Below are positions 33,677 to 42,532 of a stretch of 64,000 nt of DNA, one piece after another; the first letter of the stretch is position 1, and each line of letters starts with the position of its first letter. This DNA is from an uncultured Oscillospiraceae bacterium (GTDB taxonomy: Bacteria > Bacillota > Clostridia > Oscillospirales > Oscillospiraceae), in contig CAKTEZ010000001.1 of assembly GCA_934553255.1 (NCBI GenBank), positions 48,832 to 112,831 of the forward strand, given 5' to 3'. The translations under genes and the position numbers were made by a program. A model generated the notes under the pieces. The model saw only the letters and a list, made by a program, of their open reading frames with translations. It ran no database searches and had not been told where the DNA came from.

Positions 33677-35008
33677 TTATTTGAGCTTGGCGCGCAGCGC
33701 GACGCCCGCCTCCTCGTAGCCGGGCTTGCCAAGCAGCGCGAACATATTCTTCTTATACGCCTCGACGCCGGGCTGGTCGAAGGGGTTGACGCCGAGCAGA
33801 TAGCCGGACAGACCGCAGGCGAACTCGAAGAAGTAGATCAGCTCGCCGAGGGTATGGGCGCTGCGCGCGCCGACGGTAACGATGAGGTTCGGGACGCCGC
33901 CCTCAACATGCGCGAGGAGCGTGCCGTCCATCGCCTGACGGTTGATGAAGTCCATGGTCTTGCCCGCCAGGAAATTCAGTCCGTCGCCGTTCGCGTCGTC
34001 GTGCGGGACGGTGAGCTGGTCGGGGTCGGCGGCAAAGCGGACGACCGTTTCCAGAAGCGTGCGCTCACCCTGCTGGATGTACTGGCCCATGGAGTGCAGG
34101 TCGGCGGTGAAATCGACGCTGGCGGGGAAAAGACCCTTGCCGTCCTTGCCCTCGCTCTCGCCGTAAAGCTGCTTCCACCATTCCGCCATAAAGCGGAACG
34201 ACGGCTCAAAGCAGGCGAGCAGCTCGATCTTCTTGCCGGAGCGGTACAGCTCGTGGCGCACGGCGGCGTACTGCCACGCGGGATTGGTGTAATCCTCCGT
34301 TTCGCAAAGAGTCTCCATCTCCTGCGCACCCGCGAGCAGCGCGTCGGTGTCCACGCCCGCGACGGCGATGGGAAGAAGCCCCACGGCGGTGAGGACGCTG
34401 AAGCGTCCGCCGACATTGTCCGGCACGACGAACTCCTCATAGCCCTCGGCGTCCGCGAGCGATTTGAGCGCGCCGCGGTGCGCGTCGGTGGTGGCGTAGA
34501 TGCGCTGCGCCGCGCCCGCGCGGCCGTACTTCTTCTCCAGCTTTTCGCGGAAGAAGCGGAACGCGACGGCAGGCTCGGTGGTCGTGCCGGATTTGGAGAT
34601 GACATTGACGGAGAAATCGTCCTCGCCGATGAGGTCCATGACCTCGCGCAGAGCGGCGGAGGACAGGCCGTTGCCGATGAAATAGAGGTTGGGCGTGTCC
34701 TTTTTCTTCAGGTTGTAGTTCGGGGAGCAAAGGCACTCGATCACGCCGCGCGCGCCGAGGTAGCTGCCGCCGATGCCGATGACGACGAGCGCCTTGGAGT
34801 CGCCCTGTATCTTCTTCGCCGCGGCAAGGATGCGCGCGTACTCCCCGCGGTCATACTGTCTGGGCAGGTGGACCCAGCCGATGAAATCGTCGCCCTTCCC
34901 GCCGCCGCTGAGCAGCTCGCGCTGTGCGCGAGAGAGGCGGGGGCGGAGGACTTCTTCATAGGGGTAGGAAAGAAAGGGCTTCGCGTGGGAAACATCGATG
35001 GAAAGCAT
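33677..35008 (-). CDS. pgi: Glucose-6-phosphate isomerase
   Basis: Glycolytic isomerase converting glucose-6-phosphate to fructose-6-phosphate. The 443-residue length fits the short Bacillus-type PGI. It contains GIGGSYLGARGVIE, VISKSGTTTEPAVAFRFF (the sugar-phosphate-binding SGTTTE motif), and the C-terminal NPFDQPGVEAYK with the catalytic-region residues. Between relA and dtd it interrupts an otherwise conserved recJ-relA-dtd order. ATG 35008 follows AGGAGG. Confidence 0.96.
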   Translation of the reverse strand: MLSIDVSHAKPFLSYPYEEVLRPRLSRAQRELLSGGGKGDDFIGWVHLPRQYDRGEYARILAAAKKIQGDSKALVVIGIGGSYLGARGVIECLCSPNYNLKKKDTPNLYFIGNGLSSAALREVMDLIGEDDFSVNVISKSGTTTEPAVAFRFFREKLEKKYGRAGAAQRIYATTDAHRGALKSLADAEGYEEFVVPDNVGGRFSVLTAVGLLPIAVAGVDTDALLAGAQEMETLCETEDYTNPAWQYAAVRHELYRSGKKIELLACFEPSFRFMAEWWKQLYGESEGKDGKGLFPASVDFTADLHSMGQYIQQGERTLLETVVRFAADPDQLTVPHDDANGDGLNFLAGKTMDFINRQAMDGTLLAHVEGGVPNLIVTVGARSAHTLGELIYFFEFACGLSGYLLGVNPFDQPGVEAYKKNMFALLGKPGYEEAGVALRAKLK

Positions 35009-35043
35009 GATAGAATTCCTCCTTATGGAAATTTCATGGGGTG

Positions 35044-37299
35044 TCAGCCCGCGGGACGGTCCACCTTCATCACGCCGCTGATCTGGTGCAGGCGGCGCAT
35101 GACGGAGGAGAGCTGCGTGCTGTCGGAAACATAGATCTCAAGATGAATGAGGGCGAAGCCGTCTACCGTACTCTTGGCGTTGAGACAGGCCACGCGGGTC
35201 TGCGTGGACGAGAGCGCGGCGGACACGTCCAACACGAGGTTGAGACGGTCCTTGGCGTAAATGTCGAGCGAGGTCTGGTAGGACTCCTTGACGTCCTGTC
35301 CCCATTCGACCTTGATCCAGCGGCCGTACTCCTCCGGCTTGCGGCGGGCGGGGTCGGCGTTCGGACAGTCTGCGCGGTGGACGCTGACGCCGTAGCCGCG
35401 GGTGATGAAGCCGATGATCTCGTCGCCCGGGACGGGGGTGCAGCACTTGGAGAATTTGACGAGGCAGTTGGAAAGACCCTGCACGACGATGCCCTGCTCG
35501 CTCTTTTCCCGCTTGGGGACGGCGGGGCGGGTCCTGCCGGGATCGTCCGCGAGGGGGACGGTGGCGTCGCGCTCGGTCTGCTTCTGCTTGTTGATGGCGC
35601 GCAGCTCGTCGCGGATGCGGTTGACCGCCTTCTGCGCGGAGAAGCCGCCGTAGCCGATGGCGGCGTACATATCGTCAAGGTTGCCGAAGCCGGTCTTTTT
35701 GAGCAGGACGGGACGCAGCTCATCGCCCGTGACCTCGCCGAGAGAGATGCCGAAGTGCTTGAGCTCGGACTCAAAGGACGAGCGGCCGTTGACGATGTTC
35801 TCCTCGCGCTTTTCCTTTTTGAACCATTGGCGTATCTTGCTGCGGGCCTCGCTGGACTTGGCGATCTGAAGCCAGTCGCGGCTGGGGCCGCGGGCCGCCT
35901 TGCTGGTGAGGACCTCGACCACATCGCCGTTTTTGAGCTGGTAGTCGAGCGGAACGATGTGTCCGTTGACCTTCGCGCCCATCATGGAGTTGCCGACGGC
36001 GGAGTGGACGGAATAGGCGAAGTCGATGGGCGTTGCGCCCGCGGGGAGGTTCGTCACGTCGCCGCGGGGGGTAAAGACGAATACCTCGTCGGCAAACATA
36101 TCGACCTTGAGCGTGTGGATAAACTCCTCCGCGTCCGTGTTCTCCTGATTTTCCAGCAGGCGGCGGACCCATTCGTAGTTCTGCTCGTTGGCGCTGCCGG
36201 AGATGCCCTGCTTGTACTTCCAATGGGCGGCGATGCCGTATTCGGCGACATCGTGCATCTCCTGCGTGCGGATCTGCACCTCGAACATCACGGCGTCGGG
36301 ACCCATGACCGTGGTGTGGAGCGACTGGTAGCCGTTGGGCTTGGGCGTGCCGATGTAGTCCTTGAAGCGGCCGAGAACGGGGCGGTAGAGGTCGTGGATC
36401 ACGCCGAGGACATTGTAGCAGTCCGCGACGGTATCGACGATGACGCGGAAGGCGAAAAGGTCAAAGACCTCGTCCATCGTTTTGCTCTGGGCGTACATCT
36501 TGCGGTAGATGCTGTAGGGATGCTTCATGCGGCCGTAGACACGGCGGAAGGGGACGCGCTCCTTTTGCAGCTTATCCTCGATCTGCTTTTGAATACGCGC
36601 CATGAACGCCTCGTGTTCGGAGGCCTTGGCCGCGAGGGATTGCGTGATCTCTTGGAAGGCGGTGGGGTCGAGGTACTTGAGCGAAAGGTCCTCCAGCTCC
36701 CACTTCATGCGCTGCATACCGAGGCGGTGGGCGATGGGGGCGTAGATCTCCATCGTTTCCAGAGATTTCTGGCGCTGCTTGTCGGTGGACTGGTATTCCA
36801 TCGTCCGCATATTGTGCAGCCGGTCGGAGATCTTGATGAGGATCACGCGGATGTCCTTTGCCATCGCCATGAGCATCTTACGCAGATTTTCCATCTGCTC
36901 CTCTTCCTTGCTGGTGTAATGCACACGGGTCAGCTTGGAGACGCCCTCGACCAGATCGGCGACGGTGGGGGAGAAGCGCTTGGCGATGTCGTCATAGGTC
37001 GCGTCGGTGTCCTCGATGCAGTCGTGCAGGAGGGAGGCGATGATGGATTCGCTGTCGAGATGCAGTTCCTCCGCCACGATCTGCGCCACGGCAATGGGGT
37101 GCGTGATAAAGGGTGAGCCGTCCTTGCGCTTCTGCGCGCCGTGATGCGCGGCGGCGTAACGGTAGGCGGCGTCGATCTGGGCAAAGTCCGCGCCGGGGTT
37201 GTAGCCGCGGATCGTCTCGACCAGATGGGCGTACTGCCGCTCTACCTCGGCGGGGATCGCCTGCGGAACGGGGGTCTGTCCGATATTTCCTTCACTCAT
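35044..37299 (-). CDS. relA: Bifunctional (p)ppGpp synthetase/hydrolase RelA/SpoT
   Basis: Long RSH protein of 751 residues. In order: HD hydrolase domain (about 40-190) with HHGAQKRKDGSPFITHP and LLHDCIEDTD, synthetase domain (about 240-370) with the YQSLHTTV motif, TGS domain (about 405-465, DVTNLPAGATPIDFAYSVHS) and C-terminal ACT domain (about 670-745). The HD residues are kept, so both synthesis and hydrolysis of the alarmone are expected. ATG 37299 overlaps the recJ stop (ATGA); a longer in-frame reading upstream is inside recJ. Confidence 0.97.
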   Translation of the reverse strand: MSEGNIGQTPVPQAIPAEVERQYAHLVETIRGYNPGADFAQIDAAYRYAAAHHGAQKRKDGSPFITHPIAVAQIVAEELHLDSESIIASLLHDCIEDTDATYDDIAKRFSPTVADLVEGVSKLTRVHYTSKEEEQMENLRKMLMAMAKDIRVILIKISDRLHNMRTMEYQSTDKQRQKSLETMEIYAPIAHRLGMQRMKWELEDLSLKYLDPTAFQEITQSLAAKASEHEAFMARIQKQIEDKLQKERVPFRRVYGRMKHPYSIYRKMYAQSKTMDEVFDLFAFRVIVDTVADCYNVLGVIHDLYRPVLGRFKDYIGTPKPNGYQSLHTTVMGPDAVMFEVQIRTQEMHDVAEYGIAAHWKYKQGISGSANEQNYEWVRRLLENQENTDAEEFIHTLKVDMFADEVFVFTPRGDVTNLPAGATPIDFAYSVHSAVGNSMMGAKVNGHIVPLDYQLKNGDVVEVLTSKAARGPSRDWLQIAKSSEARSKIRQWFKKEKREENIVNGRSSFESELKHFGISLGEVTGDELRPVLLKKTGFGNLDDMYAAIGYGGFSAQKAVNRIRDELRAINKQKQTERDATVPLADDPGRTRPAVPKREKSEQGIVVQGLSNCLVKFSKCCTPVPGDEIIGFITRGYGVSVHRADCPNADPARRKPEEYGRWIKVEWGQDVKESYQTSLDIYAKDRLNLVLDVSAALSSTQTRVACLNAKSTVDGFALIHLEIYVSDSTQLSSVMRRLHQISGVMKVDRPAG

Positions 37300-39392
37300 G
37301 CGCTGCCACCTCGATTCGTGCCGTCCAGCCCTTCCCGCAGCGTGCAGAGGTAGGGACTGGAATCCAGATCTACCCGCTTGCCGTCGCTGGTAAGGCGGAG
37401 GGTGATGTATTTTCCGTTCTGCTCCACGCAGATCAGGCCGCGTTCGGCGAAGACCGCCAGACACAGCGCCGCGCGCAGAAAGCTCTCCGCGCCGAGGGCC
37501 TCGGCGGAGAGACGGCGGAGGAAGGGGAGCTCGGGCGCGGTGAGCGTCCCGTTCACTTCATGCTCCAGCGCGCGCCAGACGCGCACGAACTGCTCCCGCG
37601 AGGGCAGGAGCCGCGCGGCGTCCTTCGCGCTCACGCCGCCGCCGCGGATCAGCGTGCGGCACAGCTCGAGCTGCTCGGCCTCCCGCGCGCCCGGGTCGAG
37701 CGCGCTGCGCAGATCGACGAGCTGAAGCTGCAGCGAGCGGCTGCCGCGGAATTCGTTGATCTGGAGGTAAAACGCCGCGTCCACGCGCTCGCCGACGCAC
37801 AGCGGGCATTCGGCGGGCGGGACGGAGAAGAAGATGCCGTCAAAGGTAGTATGACCCTTTTGCAGCCGAAGCTTCAGATGCTTGTTCTGCCCCACGCCCT
37901 GTATGCTCTCCAGCCGCGCGCCGCGCAGGCAGAAAACGGGGCGGTTGTTGCCCGCGCCGTAAGGCTCGAGCCGCGAAAGCTCCTCGACCTCGGAAAGCGT
38001 GATGAGGGAGGGACGGTCGAGCGGAGCGTCGATCTCCAGCGAGGAGACGGGCATTTCGCCGCCGCAATGGGTGCGGACATACTGGTTGATGCGCTTGCGG
38101 AAGGCGGGAATGTTCTCTTCCTTGATGGTGAAGCCAGCGGCCAGCTCATGCCCGCCGAAGCCGACGAGCAGATCGCTGCACGCCTCCAGCGCGGCGAAAA
38201 GGTTGAAGCCGCCGTAGCTGCGGCAGGAGCCCTTGCCCATGCCGCCGGAGAGGTGGATCATGAAGCTGGGGCAGGAGAATTTTTCGGAAAGGCGCGAGGC
38301 GACGATGCCGACTACGCCCTGATGCCATTCCTCGCTTGAAAGGACGAGCGCGTTGCGCTCGGTGGGAGCAAGGGTGTCCATCTGGTCGATGGCGCAGCGG
38401 AAAATATCCTGCTCGACGCTCTGCCGCTCGCGGTTGAGGTCGCACAGCTCGCGGGCAAGGGCCTCCGCCTTGGCGGGGTCCTGCGTGAGCAGCAGCTCGG
38501 CCGCCAGCTCCGCGCGGCCCATGCGTCCCGCGGCGTTTATGCGGGGCGCGAGGACGAAGCCGATCTGCACGGAGGAAATGGGACGGGCGGTCAGACCCGC
38601 TTCGCGCAGCAGCGCGTGCAGGCCGGTGAAGTCGCTGCGGTCAATGCCCTCCAGTCCGCATTGGACGATGGTGCGGTTTTCGCCCTCCATACGCATCACA
38701 TCGGCGACGGTGCCGATGGCGGCGAGGGTGCAGTAGCGGGAGAAGAGCGCGCTTTCGCGCGCGGGGCCGCCAAGGGCGAGGACCAGCTCCAGCGCGACGC
38801 CGACGCCGGCAAGGTGCTTGAACGGAAAACCGCAGTCCGGCCGGTGGGGGTCCACCACGGCGGCGGCGTCGGGCAGCACATCCTTGCATTCATGGTGGTC
38901 GGTGATGACAAGATCGACGCCGAGCGTCTTGGCGAAGGCGGTCTCCTCCACACCGGTGATGCCGCAGTCCACGGTGACGATGAGCGTCACGCCCTCCTCG
39001 GCAAGCGAGCGGATCGCGTCGCAGCCGAGACCATAGCCCTCCTCGATGCGGCGGGGGATGTGCATGAGGACCTTTGCGCCGCGGGAGCGGAGATAATCGG
39101 TCAGAAGGCAGGTGGAGGTGATGCCGTCCACATCGTAATCGCCGAACACGGCGATGGTCTCGCCGTCGGCGAGGGCGCGGTCGATGCGCGCCGCGGCCTT
39201 ATCCATGTCGCGCATCAGGAAGGGGGAATAAACAAGCGAGCGCTCGCGGTCAAGGTGCGCGGCGGCCTGCTCCGGCGTGACAATGCCGCGGGAGACCAGA
39301 ACGGTCGACACCAGATAGGGATAGCCTGCGTCCATCAGCGTTTCGACCGCGGCGTCGTCCACGGTCGGGACGAGCCAGCGTTCGTATTTCAT
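37296..39392 (-). CDS. recJ: Single-stranded-DNA-specific exonuclease RecJ
   Basis: 5'-3' exonuclease acting in recombinational and mismatch repair. The 698-residue protein has the DHH-family motifs FGDYDVDGITST (motif I), TVDCGITG (II), VITDHHE (III, DHH), VDPHRPDC, and the DHHA1 region with SEEWHQGVVGIVASRLSE and a GGMGKGSCRS-type GGHxxA site (GFGGHELAAGF). The C-terminal 130 residues form the usual OB-fold-like region plus an extension. ATG 39392 follows GGAGG; its promoter is listed separately. Confidence 0.95.
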   Translation of the reverse strand: MKYERWLVPTVDDAAVETLMDAGYPYLVSTVLVSRGIVTPEQAAAHLDRERSLVYSPFLMRDMDKAAARIDRALADGETIAVFGDYDVDGITSTCLLTDYLRSRGAKVLMHIPRRIEEGYGLGCDAIRSLAEEGVTLIVTVDCGITGVEETAFAKTLGVDLVITDHHECKDVLPDAAAVVDPHRPDCGFPFKHLAGVGVALELVLALGGPARESALFSRYCTLAAIGTVADVMRMEGENRTIVQCGLEGIDRSDFTGLHALLREAGLTARPISSVQIGFVLAPRINAAGRMGRAELAAELLLTQDPAKAEALARELCDLNRERQSVEQDIFRCAIDQMDTLAPTERNALVLSSEEWHQGVVGIVASRLSEKFSCPSFMIHLSGGMGKGSCRSYGGFNLFAALEACSDLLVGFGGHELAAGFTIKEENIPAFRKRINQYVRTHCGGEMPVSSLEIDAPLDRPSLITLSEVEELSRLEPYGAGNNRPVFCLRGARLESIQGVGQNKHLKLRLQKGHTTFDGIFFSVPPAECPLCVGERVDAAFYLQINEFRGSRSLQLQLVDLRSALDPGAREAEQLELCRTLIRGGGVSAKDAARLLPSREQFVRVWRALEHEVNGTLTAPELPFLRRLSAEALGAESFLRAALCLAVFAERGLICVEQNGKYITLRLTSDGKRVDLDSSPYLCTLREGLDGTNRGGSA

Positions 39393-39447
39393 GCTGTGAC
39401 CTCCAATCTATGCGGCAAAAATGCCGCGGATACTAATTCAATCTAAT

Positions 39448-39476
39448 ATTATAGCAAAGACAGCCAAAAAGGTAAA
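39448..39476 (-). promoter_or_regulatory. Sigma-A-type promoter of the recJ-relA operon
   Basis: Minus-strand TTTACC and TATAAT are 17 bases apart, about 55 bases upstream of the recJ ATG. Confidence 0.6.
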
Positions 39477-39530
39477 GAGAAAATATAAGCCGCTGGCTGC
39501 CGCATTTTTTGATTTTTTGCGAGAAAACTA

Positions 39531-39560
39531 TTGACAAATGGGAAATTTCTCTGCTATACT
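39531..39560 (+). promoter_or_regulatory. Strong sigma-A-type promoter of the tRNA operon
   Basis: TTGACA (39531-39536) and TATACT (39555-39560), spaced 18 bases, about 27 bases before tRNA-Met. Confidence 0.85.
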
Positions 39561-39586
39561 ATCCCCTGTCCTGTCGGGCAGGATAT

Positions 39587-39663
39587 GGCGGCATAGCTCA
39601 GTTGGCCAGAGCATTCGGTTCATACCCGAAGTGTCCCCGGTTCGAATCCAGGTGCCGCTACCA
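39587..39663 (+). tRNA. tRNA-Met (anticodon CAT)
   Basis: A full cloverleaf with acceptor GGCGGCA/TGCCGCT, D-arm GCTCAGTTGGCCAGAGC, anticodon CAT at 39621-39623, TTCGAAT T-loop, and encoded CCA. The normal Watson-Crick-like first pair region and D-arm suggest elongator rather than initiator tRNA. Confidence 0.93.
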
Positions 39664-39700
39664 AACAGCACGGGATGCGAAAGCATCCCGTGTGTCATAT

Positions 39701-39775
39701 GGCCCGTTGGTCAAGTGGTTAAGACACGGCCCTTTCACGGCTGTAACATGGGTTCGAATCCCGTACGGGTCACCA
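39701..39775 (+). tRNA. tRNA-Glu (anticodon TTC)
   Basis: Acceptor GGCCCGT/ACGGGTC (one G-U), anticodon stem CGGCC/GGCTG around CTTTCAC with TTC at 39734-39736, T-loop TTCGAAT and encoded CCA. It follows tRNA-Met after a 37-base spacer that contains a small hairpin. Confidence 0.93.
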
Positions 39776-39778
39776 TTT

Positions 39779-39855
39779 GCGGGCTTAGCTCAGCTGGTTA
39801 GAGCGCATGCTTCACACGCATGAGGTCACTGGTTCGAGTCCAGTAGTCCGCACCA
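39779..39855 (+). tRNA. tRNA-Val (anticodon CAC)
   Basis: Acceptor GCGGGCT/AGTCCGC (one G-U), anticodon stem CATGC/GCATG around TTCACAC with CAC at 39813-39815, T-loop TTCGAGT and encoded CCA. It starts three bases after tRNA-Glu. Its 3' end looks like the integration target of the remnant element that follows. Confidence 0.92.
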
Positions 39856-39858
39856 AAG

Positions 39859-39893
39859 AAAAGCCTTGAAACTCAACGGTTTCAAGGCTTTTT
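39859..39893 (+). terminator. Terminator of the tRNA operon
   Basis: AAAAGCCTTGAAAC pairs with GTTTCAAGGCTTTTT, then ATTTTTT. Confidence 0.9.
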
Positions 39894-39948
39894 ATTTTTT
39901 GGGTACACACAAAGTACACACTTGAAATTTATCTGAGAGAAAAAACGG

Positions 39949-40107
39949 CTATGCCTGCTTTTTGATGATGCTCTCAAAGGCGGTGTGCGTATAGCTCGCG
40001 GCCTTTTCCAGATCGCCGGAAAGCCGATGACCGTACACGCCTTCCGTGTCCATGTCCTTGCTGTGGCCGACCACCATTTTCTTCAGGCCGATGGGCATTT
40101 CTTTATT
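39949..40107 (-). pseudogene. C-terminal remnant of a phage-type tyrosine integrase
   Basis: Read on the minus strand, this encodes about 50 residues ending in a TAG stop. They include KKMVVGHSKDMDTEGVYGHR, the last active-site segment of tyrosine recombinases: the GHS (His) box and the Tyr nucleophile in GVYGH. A normal tail (LEKAASYTHTAFESIIKKQ) follows. The remaining 300 or so residues, with the catalytic Arg, are missing upstream of about 40108, where MarR-coding DNA begins on the other strand. It lies about 93 bases from tRNA-Val and points toward it, the usual arrangement for a tRNA-targeting integrase. Confidence 0.8.
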
Positions 40108-40507
40108 GATCGAGACATCTGATCTGGATGCGCTGTATCATCAGGCGGCCTTGAAGCTGGGGCTGTCGGACAGCGTGATGTTTGTGCTGTACCTTGTCTA
40201 TGAAAGAGCGGGGAAATGTCCGCTCAATGCGATCTGCAAGGAAACCAGCATCAGCAAGCAGACGATCAACTCCGCGATCCGGAAGCTGGAGGGCGAAGCG
40301 GTCATTTACCTTGAGCAGACCGGCGGCAGGGCGAAAACCGTATGTCTCACAGAAAAGGGCAGGGAATACGCAGAAAGCACCGTCGCGCGGCTCCTCCATG
40401 CGGAACGCAGCGCCTTTGACGGGTGGACGGCGGAGGAGATCGAACAGTATTTGCGCCTGATGGAGAAGTACAATGAGCATTTCCGCGGGCAGATAGAGAG
40501 AATGTGA
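40091..40507 (+). CDS. MarR-family transcriptional regulator, 5' end possibly truncated
   Basis: About 138 residues with a winged helix-turn-helix: LGLSDSVMFVLYLVYE, then CPLNAICKETSISKQTINSAIRKLEGE (recognition helix) and the wing YLEQTGGRAKTVCLTEKGREYA. MarR proteins repress drug-export genes until a ligand binds, which fits the MATE gene downstream. The first 15-20 codons lie at the junction with the integrase remnant and there is no clear ribosome binding site, so the native start may have been lost; TTG 40106 is another candidate. It overlaps the next gene by four bases. Confidence 0.8.
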   Translation: MGISLLIETSDLDALYHQAALKLGLSDSVMFVLYLVYERAGKCPLNAICKETSISKQTINSAIRKLEGEAVIYLEQTGGRAKTVCLTEKGREYAESTVARLLHAERSAFDGWTAEEIEQYLRLMEKYNEHFRGQIERM

Positions 40508-41139
40508 GGAGGTTCATGGTGAATGTTATTACGATCAGCCGCGAATTCGGCAGCGGCGGCAGAGAGCTTGGCAAGCGGCTTGCCGACTTGCTGGGGTATG
40601 ACTATTACGACAGCGAGATCATTTCGGCTGTCGCACAGAAAAGCGGAATGGACGCAGGCTACGTTGCCAGCACGCTGGACAACCACGGGTGGAAAAATCA
40701 GGCGATCACCTTCCGCGGAACGCTGGCCTCCACGGCTTATGTACAGTCCTCCAAGGTGGCGCTGCTGATCGAGCGGAAGAAGGTCATCGAAGGGATCGCC
40801 GCGCTGGGCAAGGACTGCGTCATCGTTGGACGGAACGCGGATGTCATTTTGCGGGAATATCGTCCGTTCAATATTTTTGTCTGCGCCTCGAAGGAGGCCA
40901 AGCTGAAGCGCTGCATGGAAAGAGCGCCCGAGAGTGAAAAGCTGACGGAGCGGGAGCTGCTGCACAGAATGAAGAAGATCGACGACGTGCGCTCGCAGAC
41001 GAGGGAGATCCTGTCCGGCTCGGCTTGGGGTCAGCGGGATGCTTACCATGTTACCGTCAACACGACGGACTGGGAGATCAAGGAACTGGTACCGGCGGTC
41101 GCGGACTTTGCGGCGCGCTGGTTTGGGAGAAAGCAATGA
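40504..41139 (+). CDS. Cytidylate-kinase-like protein
   Basis: The 211-residue P-loop protein begins VNVITISREFGSGGRELGKRLA, the start typical of the cytidylate-kinase-like (DUF/AAA) family, with the GSGGRE P-loop variant and an Asp-rich second strand (DYYDSEII). It has GKDCVIVGRNADVIL and an RxxxREIL-type lid region. These proteins often sit between a MarR regulator and a MATE exporter in Clostridia; their substrate is unknown and ordinary CMP kinase activity is not assured. Its start overlaps the MarR stop and its stop overlaps the MATE start, so the three are one operon. Confidence 0.85.
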   Translation: MRRFMVNVITISREFGSGGRELGKRLADLLGYDYYDSEIISAVAQKSGMDAGYVASTLDNHGWKNQAITFRGTLASTAYVQSSKVALLIERKKVIEGIAALGKDCVIVGRNADVILREYRPFNIFVCASKEAKLKRCMERAPESEKLTERELLHRMKKIDDVRSQTREILSGSAWGQRDAYHVTVNTTDWEIKELVPAVADFAARWFGRKQ

Positions 41140-42476
41140 AACAGCAGATTCAATTATCCGACCATTTTTCTTACGGGAGGCTGATCCGCTTCACGCTTCC
41201 GTCCATCGGCATGATGATTTTTACGTCGATCTACGGTGTGGTCGACGGCTTCTTTGTGTCGAACTTTGCGGGAAAAACGCCGTTTGCGGCGGTCAATCTG
41301 ATCATGCCGTTTCTTATGATCCTGTCCACCGTCGGCTTAATGTTCGGCACCGGCGGTTCGGCGATCGTCGCCAAGACCTTTGGCGAGGGCGACCGGGAAA
41401 AGGGCAACCGTTACTTTTCGCTGTTTGTCTACGTGTCCGCCGTTTTGGGCGTGCTGTTTGCCGTGCTTGGGATCGTCTTTATCCGCCCCATCGCCTCCCG
41501 CCTCGGCGCGGAGGGGGAGATGCTGGAGAACGCGGTGCTCTACGCCCGCATTATTTTGCTTGCGCTGCCGTTCTATGTACTCCAGATCCTGTTTCAATCG
41601 TTCTGTGTTACTGCGGAAAGGCCGAAGCTGGGGCTGGTCGTCACCGTGCTGTCCGGTCTGACCAACATGGTCTTGGACGCTGTCCTCGTGATCCTGCTTC
41701 CACAGGAGTATAAGCTGGCCGGCGCGGCAGCGGCCACCGCGCTGAGCCAGGTAGTCGGCGGTGCGGTGCCTCTGGTATACTTTGGGCGGGAAAACAGCAG
41801 TATTCTCCGCTTAGGCAAAAGCCAGTTCAACGGTAAGGTGATTTTCAAAGCCTGCACCAACGGCTCGTCGGAGTTCATGAGCAACATTTCCATGAGCCTT
41901 GTCGGTATGCTCTACAATATTCAGCTGCTCAGATATGCGGGAGAGGACGGTATTGCCGCGTACGGCGTGATGATGTACATCAGCATGATCTTCTCCGCGG
42001 TGTTTTTGGGCTACTCCATCGGCACGGCCCCCATTGTCGGCTATCACGACGGGGCGAAGAACTATGCGGAACTGAAAGGACTGCTGCGAAAGAGCCTGAC
42101 TATGATCGGCGTATTCGGCGTTGTAATGGTCGTTTCCGCCGAGCTGCTCGCTTCGCCGCTGGCGGGGATCTTTGTCGGGTACGACGCGGAGCTGATGCAG
42201 ATGACCGTCTCGGGCTTCCGCATCTTTGCGCTGTCGTTCTTTTTCATGGGCTACGCCATCTACAGCTCCGGTTTTTTCACCGCGCTCAACGACGGCGTTA
42301 CCTCCGCGATCATCTCATTTTTGCGGACGCTGGTCTTTCAGACGGCTGCGGTCATATTTTTGCCGATGCTCTGGGAGCTTGACGGCGTGTGGATCTCGAT
42401 CGTGGTCGCGGAAGTCATGGCGGTCGTGTTCTCCGTGATCTTCTTCGTCGCAAAGCGGAAAAAGTACCATTACTAA
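41136..42476 (+). CDS. MATE-family multidrug efflux protein
   Basis: The 446-residue protein has 12 hydrophobic segments in two repeats, beginning YGRLIRFTLPSIGMMIFTSIYGVVDGFFVS, the hallmark start of MATE transporters, and a second-half repeat around GEDGIAAYGVMMYISMIFSAV. These exporters use a Na+ or H+ gradient to expel cationic drugs or metabolites. The start ATG 41136 overlaps the upstream stop (ATGA). The gene ends just before the tRNA-like remnant and a shared terminator. Confidence 0.9.
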   Translation: MKQQIQLSDHFSYGRLIRFTLPSIGMMIFTSIYGVVDGFFVSNFAGKTPFAAVNLIMPFLMILSTVGLMFGTGGSAIVAKTFGEGDREKGNRYFSLFVYVSAVLGVLFAVLGIVFIRPIASRLGAEGEMLENAVLYARIILLALPFYVLQILFQSFCVTAERPKLGLVVTVLSGLTNMVLDAVLVILLPQEYKLAGAAAATALSQVVGGAVPLVYFGRENSSILRLGKSQFNGKVIFKACTNGSSEFMSNISMSLVGMLYNIQLLRYAGEDGIAAYGVMMYISMIFSAVFLGYSIGTAPIVGYHDGAKNYAELKGLLRKSLTMIGVFGVVMVVSAELLASPLAGIFVGYDAELMQMTVSGFRIFALSFFFMGYAIYSSGFFTALNDGVTSAIISFLRTLVFQTAAVIFLPMLWELDGVWISIVVAEVMAVVFSVIFFVAKRKKYHY

Positions 42477-42532
42477 AAAGCGGATGCCCGAACAGGAAAA
42501 TTTGACCGCAGGACGATCCGTAGACGCTCGCG

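Noticed and set aside
35041..37116. 691-codon plus-strand frame opposite relA
   Set aside because: Antisense shadow of a complete RelA with all domains in order.
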